Assembly: GCA_963702495.1 (NCBI GenBank)
Contig: CAVPDA010000014.1
Location: forward strand, 310,001 to 374,000
Source: CAVPDA01 sp963702495
GTDB taxonomy: Bacteria; Pseudomonadota; Gammaproteobacteria; Burkholderiales; Rhodocyclaceae
DNA length: 64,000 bases
Direction: 5' to 3'
Shown here piece after piece: positions 43,420-52,671 of this stretch; the stretch's first letter is position 1, and every line of letters starts with the position of its first letter. The notes below the pieces were generated by a model, which made no database searches, had not been told where the DNA came from, and worked only from the letters and a program-made list of their open reading frames with translations. The translations under genes were made by a program, and so were the position numbers.

Positions 43420-44904
43420 TTGGACTCCACCGGTCAGCCCATCACCCTCGCGGTCCCGGAAAAGCTCCTGCGCAAACTCACCCGTGATGCGTGGTTTGCC
43501 GCCGCCGGGCGTGCCCGCCGCAGCCGCGCTCACACCGGCTGGTTCGATACCGATCGCTTCGACCTGCACCGGCTGGGCATCCGGTTGTCCGTCATCGAGG
43601 CCGGCGGCAATTCCATCCAGCGGGTGGCGATGGCTGACGGTACCGAGCAGCTGAGCGCGTTTCGCGGCGGCTTCAACTTCTGGAGCATCGACCCGTACAA
43701 GGCGCGGCGCCAGCTCGACAAGGCGCTCCGGCACGGACTGTCGCCGGTGTTCGAAACGCACTGCGTCGTGCGCAACTGGGAGCTGCTGCCCCCGGAATGC
43801 GGGCCGGTGCGCGCGAAACTGATCCAAGGTTTCCAGATTCAAGGCGGGAACCAGCACCCGTTCTGCGAGTTGCATCTCGCGCCGAGCGATCCAGGCGGGT
43901 GCGGCCACTTCCTGGTGGCGCGGCGCCTCATTGAGGCGCTGGGGCTCAGGGAAGAGCCCGCTGCCGCCGAGGAGCGGGGGTTCGGCCTCGCCCAGGGACG
44001 GCAGAACAATCCTGTCACGGCGGGGCCATCCCCGGTCCTCCCCGGTCAGTCGTGCGCGCAGGCACTTTGCGCCATTGCCCGCGATTGCACGTGGCAGTTT
44101 CGCCTCAACGAAGCGGGAGCGAACGGCTCGAATGATCCCGAGTATGTGCACCAGATGCGGGTGGCGCTGCGCCGGCTGAGGTCGGGGCTGAGGGCCTTCG
44201 CAACGCTGTTGCCGGCCGGGATCCAGGAACGCTTTGCGCCGCACCTGCGAGCAATCGGCGCCGCCCTGGGCACGGCCCGAGACTGGGATGTCACGGTGGA
44301 GGAGCTGATTCTGCCGCTGGTCCGAGCCCATCCGGGGGACGCGCGCCTGGCGCGCCTGGCGGAGGAGGCGACGCTGCTGCGCGATGCCGCCCGCGCGCGC
44401 TGCACGGCGGCGCTTCAGGAAGGCGCCCACCGCCGGGTGTTCGCCGATCTGCTGGCCTATCTGCACTGCGAATGGCAGGGCGAAATCGAGGATCCGCCGC
44501 CGAGGCTGGAAGATTTCGCGGCACAGCGGCTGGAGTGGCTGCACCGGAAGGTCGAGAAGGCGGCCAAGGGGGCCAGCGCCGAAGACGTGCCGACACTGCA
44601 CCGGCTGCGCATCACGATCAAACGCCTGCGCTACTCCCTGGAGTTCTTCGCTCCGCTGTTTCCCGAGGCCGACGTGCGACGCTATCTGAACCGCATGAAG
44701 AGCCTTCAGGAGGATCTGGGCCGGCTCAACGATCTGGCGAATGCCTATCCGCGCCTGGCCCATTGCGCCGACGAAAACCCTTCGATGGCCGAGGGCGTGG
44801 CCTTCGCGCACGGCTGGTACGCGCAGCAACTGGGCACGCTGTTGCGGCGCATCCCGGGCGAGATCGGGCCGCTCGCCAAACAGCGTCGCTTCTGGCTCAA
44901 GTAG
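43420..44904 (+). CDS. CYTH-CHAD domain protein (polyphosphate-associated)
   Basis: A 494-aa protein with an N-terminal divergent CYTH (triphosphate tunnel) domain (TGWFDTDRFDLHRLGIRLSV), here missing the canonical E-x-E-x-K start, and a C-terminal CHAD domain of two four-helix bundles (EYVHQMRVALRRLRSGLRAF, LHRLRITIKRLRYSLEFFAP) with the conserved His and Arg/Lys residues. CHAD domains bind polyphosphate and locate to its granules. The start is TTG at 43420 with AAGAGA upstream; no better start is in frame. Confidence 0.88.
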   Translation: MDSTGQPITLAVPEKLLRKLTRDAWFAAAGRARRSRAHTGWFDTDRFDLHRLGIRLSVIEAGGNSIQRVAMADGTEQLSAFRGGFNFWSIDPYKARRQLDKALRHGLSPVFETHCVVRNWELLPPECGPVRAKLIQGFQIQGGNQHPFCELHLAPSDPGGCGHFLVARRLIEALGLREEPAAAEERGFGLAQGRQNNPVTAGPSPVLPGQSCAQALCAIARDCTWQFRLNEAGANGSNDPEYVHQMRVALRRLRSGLRAFATLLPAGIQERFAPHLRAIGAALGTARDWDVTVEELILPLVRAHPGDARLARLAEEATLLRDAARARCTAALQEGAHRRVFADLLAYLHCEWQGEIEDPPPRLEDFAAQRLEWLHRKVEKAAKGASAEDVPTLHRLRITIKRLRYSLEFFAPLFPEADVRRYLNRMKSLQEDLGRLNDLANAYPRLAHCADENPSMAEGVAFAHGWYAQQLGTLLRRIPGEIGPLAKQRRFWLK

Positions 44905-45450
44905 GCGCAAGTCGGCCAGGCGCCGTCGGCCGGGCATCACCCTGACGCAGAGGTCCGCGGCTCCGCCCTGATCGCCACGGCTGGCACGGATGTATCTTCC
45001 GTCGGCCACCGCCTACCCCATCCCCGACAACGCCCTCTGCCTGCAGTGGCGGCTGGCGGACGCACCGGCCGTCCGGCACAAATGCGCGCTTCCCGCCGCA
45101 GCCTTCGCGCGATGCGCTGCGGCGTCGCGTGTCATGCCGGATTCACGATGGCTTAACAGTGCTGTGGCAAGGTGCGTGCAGCGCCGGAAGGAACGGCGCA
45201 ACCGGCGATCGGAGCAGGTCGCCCCGACGCGAGCCATGGACTCTCCACCCCCCATCCACGCACTGGCCTGATCGGCCCACGTCCGCGCGTTTTCCCGTTT
45301 CAGCGGGATCCGCCCAGGGCGCCCGGCCGCATCGGCCACCCCTTGCTCGTGGCACTCGGACTTCGCTCCGCCTGCAGGCGACGTGGAGCGGGATCTGTTG
45401 CCATTCGTACGTCAGTCATTGCGCTCGCTCAGAGCACGCAGGAGGTATTC
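44905..45450. other. Intergenic region with weak Pho-like repeats
   Basis: 546 bp between CYTH-CHAD and the PHP-domain gene. At 45129-45157 three 11-bp-spaced repeats GTGTCAT, GATTCAC, GCTTAAC resemble a Pho box, but the -10 after them (CAAGGT) is poor and lies ~270 bp before the gene. No gene recognised. Confidence 0.35.
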
Positions 45451-47286
45451 ATGTTCTTCGGCAAGTTGCAGCATCACAGCATCGGCGTAGCGGGCTTGGC
45501 CGCTCTCGCGGCGTCAGTCGCGTTGATCGCCGTTGCCGGCCCGGCCGAGGTCCGCGCGCACGATCGGAGTATCCATGACGGCAGGTCAGCGCCGAAATGG
45601 CTGTCCGGCGACTTCCACCAGCACACGTTCTACACGGACGGTTCCACGACATTCGACTTCGCCATGGAAAGGAGCAACGCGTTCGGTCTGGACTGGTGGG
45701 CCAACTCGGAGCACGGCGGCAGCCGCAATCGCAACGGCGAGGGGCTGTTCTGGGACACGCTTGTTCCGCCCGTCACCATCCTCGGCGACGTCGCCTCCAG
45801 CAGCGGCCACCGCGTCATGTGGCGCTGGCAGAGCCTGCGCGATTTCGTGTTTCCCGACATAGCGAGAAACCGTGGCCTCTACCCGGAGAAGCGCATCTTC
45901 TCGGGCCTGGAATGGAACGTCCCCGGCCACGAGCACTGCAGCACGGCGATCGTGGCGCGGGACGCAGGCGCCATCAGCGCCTTCGAGTACCAGTTCGACG
46001 CCAGCGACAACGACACCAGCCGCAACGGCGAGGTCACGCCATACGGCACGCTGGCCAAGCAGAACGGCAGTACTTATACCCTCGTGGACGGGCAGATCAT
46101 ACGCGCCGGCAAGTCCTTCCCGGAGCGCCATGCCGATGCGGTGGCCGCATGCGGCTGGATGCAGCAGCAGTACGACGAGCAACGCATCGACAACGCCTGG
46201 ATTGTGTTCGCCCACATCGAGCGTGACGGCGTATGGACGGCGGACGACGGCGGCGGCTACAACGTCGAGCACTTCCGCGACCTCAACAGTGCCGGACCGG
46301 ATGCCTGCTACGGCTTCGAGGGTGCGCCGGGCCACCAGGTCAACCACTACCGCGGATTCGGCAATGCGGTCACGTGCGATGAGGCCGGCACATGCATCTC
46401 GAAAGACTTCGGCGGCGCCTACGGCGGCGTGGGCTTCTACGTCGCCAAGGTAGGCGGTCTCTGGGACGCGCTGTTGGGCGAAGGGCGGCGCTGGTTCAAC
46501 TTCGCCAACTCCGACTACCACCGGCATTACACGGCAGGCGGCGACGACTTCTATCCGGGCGAATATCAGCGTACCTGGGTCTACGTCAAGGACGCCGAGG
46601 ACGAGCACTTTCGCGGCAGAAACCACCGCGGGTGGAAGAATCCGGGGAACACCAGCGGCTTCACGCTCGATGAGATCGCCGATGCGATGCGCTCGGGCAA
46701 CTCTTGGTCCGTGCAGGGCGACTTGATCGACTTTCTGGAGTTCGGCGCCCAGTCTCACAGCCAGAAGATCGCGATGGGCGGCGAGTTGCGCGCCGCGAAG
46801 CCGATCCACGACTTGAAGCTCACTATCCGCTTCCGGAGCCCGCAGGCCAACAACTGCGCGCCAGACGGCACCTTCGTCACCGCCTGCGCGGCGCCGGTGG
46901 TGGATCACGTCGACCTCATCGCCGGCGAGATCACCGGCGAGGTGGCCCCGAGCAGCGAGGACTACGTGAAGGCAACCAACGACACCGCCAAGGTGATCGC
47001 CAGCTTCAACGCGAAGGATTGGGAGACCGACGACGACGGCTACAACGTCATCGTCCACCACCTCAAGAACGTGCGCAAGAGCATGTACTTCCGTCTGCGC
47101 GGCACGAATTTGCCGTGCGGGACGCCCTACGAGACCGGCCCAGCGGCAGAGTTGCCGTCCGCCGATCACTGCAGCCCGCTGCCCGACGCCCTGGTCACGC
47201 AGTACTTGGGTATCGACGGCGCACAGGAAGCGTGGAACGACCTGTGGTTCTACTCGAACCCGATCTTCGTCCGTGTGAATCGGTAA
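45451..47286 (+). CDS. Secreted PHP-domain phosphoesterase-like protein
   Basis: A 611-aa exported protein: signal peptide (LAALAASVALIAVAGPAEVRA), then a PHP-type metal centre starting SGDFHQHTFYTDGSTTFDFA (H56, H58, D63), SEHGGSRN, FSGLEWNVPGHEHC and late FANSDYHRHYTAGG. PHP enzymes are trinuclear-metal phosphoesterases. The C-terminal ~150 residues look beta-rich. The ATG at 45451 follows GGAGG. The substrate is unknown, but the surrounding secreted phosphatases suggest phosphorus scavenging. Confidence 0.78.
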   Translation: MFFGKLQHHSIGVAGLAALAASVALIAVAGPAEVRAHDRSIHDGRSAPKWLSGDFHQHTFYTDGSTTFDFAMERSNAFGLDWWANSEHGGSRNRNGEGLFWDTLVPPVTILGDVASSSGHRVMWRWQSLRDFVFPDIARNRGLYPEKRIFSGLEWNVPGHEHCSTAIVARDAGAISAFEYQFDASDNDTSRNGEVTPYGTLAKQNGSTYTLVDGQIIRAGKSFPERHADAVAACGWMQQQYDEQRIDNAWIVFAHIERDGVWTADDGGGYNVEHFRDLNSAGPDACYGFEGAPGHQVNHYRGFGNAVTCDEAGTCISKDFGGAYGGVGFYVAKVGGLWDALLGEGRRWFNFANSDYHRHYTAGGDDFYPGEYQRTWVYVKDAEDEHFRGRNHRGWKNPGNTSGFTLDEIADAMRSGNSWSVQGDLIDFLEFGAQSHSQKIAMGGELRAAKPIHDLKLTIRFRSPQANNCAPDGTFVTACAAPVVDHVDLIAGEITGEVAPSSEDYVKATNDTAKVIASFNAKDWETDDDGYNVIVHHLKNVRKSMYFRLRGTNLPCGTPYETGPAAELPSADHCSPLPDALVTQYLGIDGAQEAWNDLWFYSNPIFVRVNR

Positions 47287-47543
47287 TTGCACCGACCGGA
47301 TGCTGACAGTCCGGGACGGCCGGTGCGGCGGGTTAGGTGCCGCTGCGCCGGCCGCAGCATCATTGCGGTAACGCGCCTGTAATCGGGAGCGGGCATAGTG
47401 CAGGCTCGGGCGGCCGCACCGGAATCGCCCACCAAATCGTATCAATGCCTGCGCCTGGGCATGTAATACGGGCGCACCAATACCAAACCGCAACCGCACC
47501 CCGAATGCAGCGCAGGCTCCCCGAGGAGCCCGCGCCGGTTGCA

Positions 47544-47566
47544 GCCGGGCGCCAGCGGCGCCCGGC
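47544..47566. terminator. Strong hairpin between convergent genes
   Basis: A perfect 10-bp stem (GCCGGGCGCC / GGCGCCCGGC) with a 3-nt loop between the PHP-domain gene and phoX, which converge. No T run. It can limit read-through in both directions. Confidence 0.5.
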
Positions 47567-47578
47567 GCCCTGAAGAGC

Positions 47579-49651
47579 TTAGGTACCGATGACGCCGCCG
47601 TCGTCCTTGGTAATCACAACGGTCGACGACCGCGGCGGCGTCCCGTCGTCCGGCCAGGTGCTGGCGCGGCCCTCGCCCGGGTGCTGGATGTTGATGAACA
47701 GCGACTTCTGATCCGGCGTCATCGTCCAGCCGGTGACTTCGCAGCCGTTCGGCCCCGTGAGGAAACGACCGATTCGCCCCGTGGGGATGTCCGCCAGCAT
47801 CATATGGCAATTGCCCATGTTTGCCTGCGGGTTGCCCGCGGCCGGATTGGAGCCGTAGTCCGTCTGGATCCACAGCCAGCCCCGCGCATCGAAGGCAAGC
47901 CCGTCCGGGGCGCTGAAGACCGTGAACTCGTTGCCCTCGAAGCCCGGGTAACCGACAACGTTCGTGGTCGCTGCGAGGGGCGGCTGGACGTTGCCCGGGT
48001 TGGCCGGATCGCCGGCGAAGAGGTAGACGTCCCACTCGAAGTCGAGCGCCCCCGGATCTCCGCCCTTCTCGCGCCAGCGCACGACGTGGCCATAGACGTT
48101 GTTGGCGCGCGGGTTCGCCTCATCCACCGGCGGACGGGCGCTGGCCGCCGTGGTGGTGCCATCGACGCTGTTGGACGAGGGCGGATTGGTGCCGCGCCGG
48201 TTGTTGTTGGTGAGGGTGACGTAGACTTCCCTGGTCTGCGGGTGCACGGCGATCCACTCCGGCCGGTCCATCATCGTCGCGCCGACGCGGTCGGCAGCCT
48301 GGCGGCACTTGATCAGCACCTCCGCCTGGCTGGCAAAGCCGTTCTCCGGAGTGAGACCGTTCTGTCCGAACGTGAGCGGAACCCAGCGTCCCGTGCCGCG
48401 ATCATCGCCCGCGACGGTTCCGGCTTCGAAGATGGCGACATACAACGTGCCCCGGTCGAGCAGGTCGTTGCCGCTGTCGCTGTCCTCGTCGTAGCGGTTG
48501 CGGCTGACGTACTTGTAGATGTATTCATTGCGCTCGTCGTCACCCATGTAGACCACGACACGGCGGTCCTTGGCGACAACGACGGCGGCGTTTTCATGCT
48601 TGAAGCGGCCGAGAGCGGTACGCTTGACCGGCGGGCGGTTCGGGTTCTTCGGGTCGATCTCCACGATCCAGCCGAAGCGGTTCGATTCGTTCGGCTCTAC
48701 GGCGACATCGAAGCGGGTATCCACGCGATGCCAGTTGTAGCCGAACGACCCGACGGCGACGCCATAACGGCGCATGTGAGTGGTGATGGCAGAGGGGTTC
48801 GTCGGTTCCGTCTGGAAGTAGCCGTTGAAGTTTTCCTCGCAAGTGAGATAGGTGCCCCAGGGCGTGGAACCGTCCGCGCAGTTGTTGAGCGTTCCGAGGA
48901 CACGTCGGCCGGACGGATCTGCCGCAGTCCGCATCATCGTGTCGCCGGCCGCCGGTCCGGAAATGCGGATCGGGGTGTCAGCGGTTACACGGCGCGCGTA
49001 CTTCGACGGCCGTACCACCGACCAGGTCTCGTCGTCGTCCTGGCGTATCTCGATCACCGAATTGCCGTGGGCGTTCTTCATCTTCTGCACGCGTTCGGCA
49101 TCGGTCAGACCGGGGGCAAGCAGAAATTCCGGCTCGATATTCTCGTGGTTCATGCACAGCAATCCGGCGTTGCCCGGCTTGTCGCGGCCACGGCGACGGC
49201 CACGGCCACGGCCGAAGTCGTCTTCCTCGTCTTCGCGCTCGTCCTGGCCCAGCGGGAAGAAGTGCATGCCGTCGTGGTCCATGCCGGCCTGGAAGGCCTG
49301 CTCTTCAGCCGTATTCACCGAAACGCCGCCGACGGCTTGGAACTCGGGCATCCGGCGCCGGATGCCGGTGGGATCGCCCCAACGGTAGAGCACCTGGGCG
49401 GTATAGCCCGGCGGCACCCGCACCTGGTCCGCGAAGGCGGCCGCGATCGGCGTGAATGTCGGCGCCGCCGGCAGGGTCCCGGCGACAGCCTCGCCCATGC
49501 GCGTCAGCGCGGGAGTTCCGAAGAACGCGAGAGCTGCGGCGCCGAGTCCTCCCTGCAGCAACCGGCGACGCTGCGGATTGACCGCGACAATCTCGTTGAA
49601 ATGGCGATTCTTCGACGTGTTGCTGACTGGATCGTCCTCATGCTTTGGCAC
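47579..49651 (-). CDS. phoX: PhoX-family alkaline phosphatase (Tat-exported)
   Basis: A calcium/iron-dependent secreted phosphatase of the PhoX (DUF839) family, 690 aa. The N-terminus has NTSKNRHFNEIVAVNPQRRRLLQGGLG, in which the RRRLLQ core is a twin-arginine signal. Family segments include LLCMNHENIEPEF, TYLTCEENFNGYF, FKHENAAVVVAKD, WIQTDYG and INIQHPGEG. An Asp/Glu/Arg-rich insert lies near residue 150. I chose the GTG at 49651 with GGAGA upstream; a GTG at 49693 is open too. Confidence 0.92.
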   Translation of the reverse strand: MPKHEDDPVSNTSKNRHFNEIVAVNPQRRRLLQGGLGAAALAFFGTPALTRMGEAVAGTLPAAPTFTPIAAAFADQVRVPPGYTAQVLYRWGDPTGIRRRMPEFQAVGGVSVNTAEEQAFQAGMDHDGMHFFPLGQDEREDEEDDFGRGRGRRRGRDKPGNAGLLCMNHENIEPEFLLAPGLTDAERVQKMKNAHGNSVIEIRQDDDETWSVVRPSKYARRVTADTPIRISGPAAGDTMMRTAADPSGRRVLGTLNNCADGSTPWGTYLTCEENFNGYFQTEPTNPSAITTHMRRYGVAVGSFGYNWHRVDTRFDVAVEPNESNRFGWIVEIDPKNPNRPPVKRTALGRFKHENAAVVVAKDRRVVVYMGDDERNEYIYKYVSRNRYDEDSDSGNDLLDRGTLYVAIFEAGTVAGDDRGTGRWVPLTFGQNGLTPENGFASQAEVLIKCRQAADRVGATMMDRPEWIAVHPQTREVYVTLTNNNRRGTNPPSSNSVDGTTTAASARPPVDEANPRANNVYGHVVRWREKGGDPGALDFEWDVYLFAGDPANPGNVQPPLAATTNVVGYPGFEGNEFTVFSAPDGLAFDARGWLWIQTDYGSNPAAGNPQANMGNCHMMLADIPTGRIGRFLTGPNGCEVTGWTMTPDQKSLFINIQHPGEGRASTWPDDGTPPRSSTVVITKDDGGVIGT

Positions 49652-49734
49652 GGTTTGGTCTCCTGTTGGAAGTTGCGGGTTCCTCCGGTTCACGGATCGG
49701 AGGTGACCGTAAGGCGCTCGGCCCTAGACTGACG

Positions 49735-49779
49735 AACTTAGTTGGCTATTCTTACTACAGCATTTCAGCCGTGTGACAG
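49735..49779 (-). promoter_or_regulatory. phoX: Pho-box promoter for phoX
   Basis: Minus strand: three 11-bp-spaced repeats CTGTCAC, CTGAAAT, TAGTAAG (49779 down to 49751), then 10 bp, then TAAGTT (49740-49735) as -10. It is 84 bp upstream of the start. Confidence 0.6.
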
Positions 49780-50406
49780 ATGTGCCTTCTGGACGGTGCC
49801 GGCCGACGCCCTCCTCGGATGGGACGCTCGATGCGGCGCGGGGGCGGGATCGACCCACAGGCCCCCTCAGGGCGGGACTGCGGTATCGACCAACCCATCG
49901 CCGGCAGATACGAGGACGATGCGCGACGCCTGTGCCGAGGCAAGCCGAGAGCCTGCTCGTGCCGGCGGCCGCAAGCCCGGCCACCTGTGGACTGTCACGT
50001 CGCCCGTTGCGGTGATCGGGCCGCAACGTGGAACGCCTTTCAGGACGCCTCAGCGTGAGATCTGCGATTGATAGCAGAAGCGGGTCCCGGGGATGCTCTC
50101 GGCAGCGCAGCGGACTTCCGCCGTTCCCGGCAACGACAGCCGCCACGTACCGTTGCCGCGTCAAGCCATGGCGCCCTGACCTAGCGCGCTGCGGCGTGGA
50201 TGCGCCCAAGACGACAACACCTTCAAGACGTCTGAGACCGTGCACTGTTCGACGGTCGCGGGATCCACAAGGAGTCGGCAGATCTGGGGCACCTTTAATA
50301 TGAATTTTTTGTTACTCAGGACAATGGATTGCGTTTCGTCAAGCGCTCGATTTGTGGGGGCGTAAACTATGCTTTCTTGTGTCTGGATGCTGCGGAGCGA
50401 TCGATC
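49780..50406. other. Intergenic, no gene recognised
   Basis: About 630 bp between phoX and the DUF5132 gene (divergent). Short frames lack starts or families. An AT-rich patch at 50293-50320 stands out against the GC-rich background and may be the promoter of the DUF5132 gene. Confidence 0.45.
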
Positions 50407-50742
50407 ATGGCTGGAATCGACGACCTTCTGAAAGGTAACGTGGTTGCGGGGCTTGCCATCGGAATTGGCGCGGCGGTGATCGCACCTCTACTGGCGCCGA
50501 TCGTGGCCAGTGTGGGCAAGCCCGTGACCAAGTCCGTGATCAAGGCGGGAATCCTGTTTTACGAGAAGGGCCGCGAGACCGCCGCCGAACTCGGCGAGGT
50601 GTTCGACGATCTCGTGGCAGAGGTTCGTTCGGAACTCAGGGCCTCCCATGCGGCCGGCGCCATCGCGGTAGCCGAGACGGCACCGCCCGAGCCAGCGCCC
50701 GCCGATAGCACACCGGGTCCCGAGGAACCAGCCGCATCCTGA
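50407..50742 (+). CDS. DUF5132-like small membrane-anchored protein
   Basis: A 111-aa protein. Residues ~10-40 form one glycine-rich hydrophobic helix (VVAGLAIGIGAAVIAPLLAP) of glycine-zipper type. It is followed by an acidic amphipathic helix (GRETAAELGEVFDDLVAEVR) and a Pro/Glu tail. This plan resembles DUF5132 and, more distantly, the mycobacterial PacL (DUF1490) scaffolds that work with P-type ATPases. The ATG at 50407 was chosen for MAGIDDLLKGN. The stop shares TGATG with the next start. Confidence 0.75.
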   Translation: MAGIDDLLKGNVVAGLAIGIGAAVIAPLLAPIVASVGKPVTKSVIKAGILFYEKGRETAAELGEVFDDLVAEVRSELRASHAAGAIAVAETAPPEPAPADSTPGPEEPAAS

Positions 50743-51206
50743 TGCCGACGAACGCCCGAGTCTGTCATTCGACCCCCGGCAGGCTGCGGATACGCATCGA
50801 AACACGCCGGCGCGACGACGCGTTCTTCCATCAGCTTGCCGAATCGCTGGCCAGGGTTCCCGGAGTCCTGCGTGTGGATGCCAATCCGCTCACCGCGACC
50901 GTGCTTGTCTTCCACAGCCTGGAATCCGCGATTCTCGTTCGTGAAATCGGCGCGCGGGGATGTGCGTTTCCTTCGACCGACGAGCCGAAGCTGGGCGCTG
51001 CTGAACAAATTTTCAATTCAAGCCGGCCGTGCGCCGCCGTGGGGCTGCGCGCGGCGGGGATTTCCGCCGATACCCGCGCCCTCGCGATACTGGCCCTGTT
51101 CGGCATGGCGATCCACCAGGCGATCGAAGGCAACGTCATGGTTCCCGCGGTATCCCTGCTCTGGTACGCATTCAATCTGCTGGTGCGCCAGGAGGGACCG
51201 GGCTGA
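50742..51206 (+). CDS. Cysteine-free HMA-like domain protein with C-terminal membrane helices
   Basis: A 154-aa protein. The N-terminal ~75 residues have the HMA (ferredoxin-like) pattern: PGRLRIRIETRRR (strand 1), LAESLARVPGVLRVDANPLT (helix 1 and strand 2), ATVLVFHS (strand 3). The CxxC metal site is absent. The C-terminus has one or two hydrophobic helices (ALAILALFGMAIHQAIEGN, VPAVSLLWYAFNLLV), so it is a membrane protein. It is coupled to the DUF5132 gene by a 1-bp overlap. Confidence 0.75.
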   Translation: MPTNARVCHSTPGRLRIRIETRRRDDAFFHQLAESLARVPGVLRVDANPLTATVLVFHSLESAILVREIGARGCAFPSTDEPKLGAAEQIFNSSRPCAAVGLRAAGISADTRALAILALFGMAIHQAIEGNVMVPAVSLLWYAFNLLVRQEGPG

Positions 51207-51251
51207 TGACGGGGCAGCATCCCCCACAATCTCACGCATGAGGAGACCGAG

Positions 51252-52106
51252 ATGGTAACGAGGAAAGGTGGATCTTCGCGCCCTGCGGCGCACCGGGCCA
51301 GCGGCGTCCGGGCGCGCGAGCAGGCAGAGAGTGGCGCGGTCCAAGAGTTGGCGGTCACACCAGAGGGCATGGGCGCCGGGGTACCGATCGACGAAACGGA
51401 AAGGAGGTCTGCAATGTCGTCGGAAGAGAAAGTATTGGAAGGTGCCGCGACAGCCGCGGCCGAACCGGCAGCGCAAGCTGCATCCGGCGAGAGCACGCTG
51501 ACTGCCGGCGAAGTGGGCCGACAAATCAAGACCGGGATCACCAGCAGCCTGAGGGGCATAGACGAAATCGAAGCTGAAATCGTGACGCTGGTCAGGCACA
51601 CCGTGACCAACACCCTGGACGCCTCCGGTGCCGTGGCGACCCAGGCCCTGGTCGTCACCAAGGACGTGGTCAAGGGCGCCATCGCCGCCACCGAGGAAGT
51701 TGGATCCGGGCTGGTTCTGGCGATCAAAGGCGTGGCGAAGGGCCTGATCATCGGGGTGCACGACGTGGGCGGCGACCTCATCACGGTGGCGGCGGAAATC
51801 GCACGGGCGGCGGTGAAGAACGCCGCCGCCATCGGTGCTGATGTCGCTCTGGTCGCCCGGCGTGCGGTCGACGGAATCGTCGAGGCCGTCGGGGAGACCG
51901 GCGGCAACGTGGCAGAGGTCGGAAACGCTGCGGTCAGCGGCGCCATCGAGGCAGCCGGCACGATCGGTTCCTCGGCGGTGACCTCGGTGCGCGACGTCCT
52001 GCTCGGTGCGGTGACCGGTGTCAAGAAAGTCGTCGGTGCCGTCCTGCCCGCCGTGCCGAAGCAGCAATCCGCTCCCCCCGAGGTGACGGCGACGCAGACG
52101 GGCTGA
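51252..52106 (+). CDS. Phasin-like helical repeat protein
   Basis: Up to 284 aa. From residue ~85 it is a long chain of amphipathic helices in roughly 11-residue steps (ALVVTKDVVKGAIAATEEVG, GLVLAIKGVAKGLIIGVHDV, NAAVSGAIEAAGTIGSSAVT), with few aromatics, like phasins or apolipoprotein-like granule-surface proteins. Two starts look usable: 51252 (GAGGAG upstream) and in-frame 51414 (AAAGGAGG upstream, better; codon use before it is less GC-rich). The true product may be 230 aa. It belongs to the run beginning at 50407. Confidence 0.72.
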   Translation: MVTRKGGSSRPAAHRASGVRAREQAESGAVQELAVTPEGMGAGVPIDETERRSAMSSEEKVLEGAATAAAEPAAQAASGESTLTAGEVGRQIKTGITSSLRGIDEIEAEIVTLVRHTVTNTLDASGAVATQALVVTKDVVKGAIAATEEVGSGLVLAIKGVAKGLIIGVHDVGGDLITVAAEIARAAVKNAAAIGADVALVARRAVDGIVEAVGETGGNVAEVGNAAVSGAIEAAGTIGSSAVTSVRDVLLGAVTGVKKVVGAVLPAVPKQQSAPPEVTATQTG

Positions 52107-52226
52107 GCGGCAGCCCAGTCGCTTTCGCGCCGGGAGCCGTCGTCCCTCCCGGCGCAGCTGCAACGACGCAGTCCTTAAGTTCGAACACGGACGCGCGGAA
52201 AGTCGCGGAAAGTTGGGCGCGGCCTC

Positions 52227-52260
52227 CTGTAACTGTCCTGTAACCTGGCTTTGCTCTAAT
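52227..52260 (+). promoter_or_regulatory. Near-perfect Pho-box promoter
   Basis: CTGTAAC-TGTC-CTGTAAC (52227-52244), two identical 7-bp half sites at 11-bp spacing, then exactly 10 bp, then TCTAAT (52255-52260). This is the clearest PhoB-type promoter in the window. It drives the small HMA-like gene at 52306. Confidence 0.75.
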
Positions 52261-52305
52261 GCAGACAGAAGAGTGGCGGTCAGACCACAAAGGAGAGCAT
52301 AGCGA

Positions 52306-52671
52306 ATGGTTCACTTCATCCACCATGTTCCGGGACGGCTGCGGGTCAAGACGGCGACGATCAAGGGCCGGGGCGTTCTCGCCGACAAGGCGATTGCGCA
52401 CTTGGGCGCGTTGGAAGGAATCACTTCGGCGGCAGCAAATCCGGTCACCGGCAGCATCGTGATCAACTACGATGCGGCCAGGATGAGCGCCGGCAGGGTG
52501 CTCGATTCCCTAAGGCAGGGCGGATACATTCAAGAGGTCGTGGACGGCCACCCCGAGCGTCCTGCGGCCGGCTCGCGGCTCGCCGGGCGCGTCGGCGACA
52601 CGCTCCTGAACAAGGTGATCGAAACCGTGGTGGAGCGTTCGGCCGTCGCTCTCATCGGCGCCCTGATCTAG
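52306..52671 (+). CDS. Small cysteine-free HMA-like domain protein
   Basis: A 121-aa protein beginning MVHFIHHVPGRLRVKTATIK. The ferredoxin-like pattern continues with HLGALEGITSAAANPVTGSI and VINYD. There is no CxxC. The C-terminus GDTLLNKVIETVVERSAVAL has an amphipathic to hydrophobic helix that could sit at a membrane. AAGGAGAG precedes the ATG at 52306. It shares the PGR(L/V)R strand with the protein at 50742 and with the P-type ATPase N-terminus. Its stop overlaps the convergent metK-like stop at a CTAG palindrome. Confidence 0.78.
   Translation: MVHFIHHVPGRLRVKTATIKGRGVLADKAIAHLGALEGITSAAANPVTGSIVINYDAARMSAGRVLDSLRQGGYIQEVVDGHPERPAAGSRLAGRVGDTLLNKVIETVVERSAVALIGALI

Noticed and set aside
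45129..45157. Three weak 11-bp-spaced repeats before the PHP-domain gene
   Set aside because: The half sites are degenerate, the -10 is poor and the distance to the gene is about 290 bp. Mentioned only in the intergenic entry.
45586..47499. 637-codon minus-strand frame opposite the PHP-domain gene
   Set aside because: No signature, and the plus-strand gene has a signal peptide, ribosome site and metal motifs.
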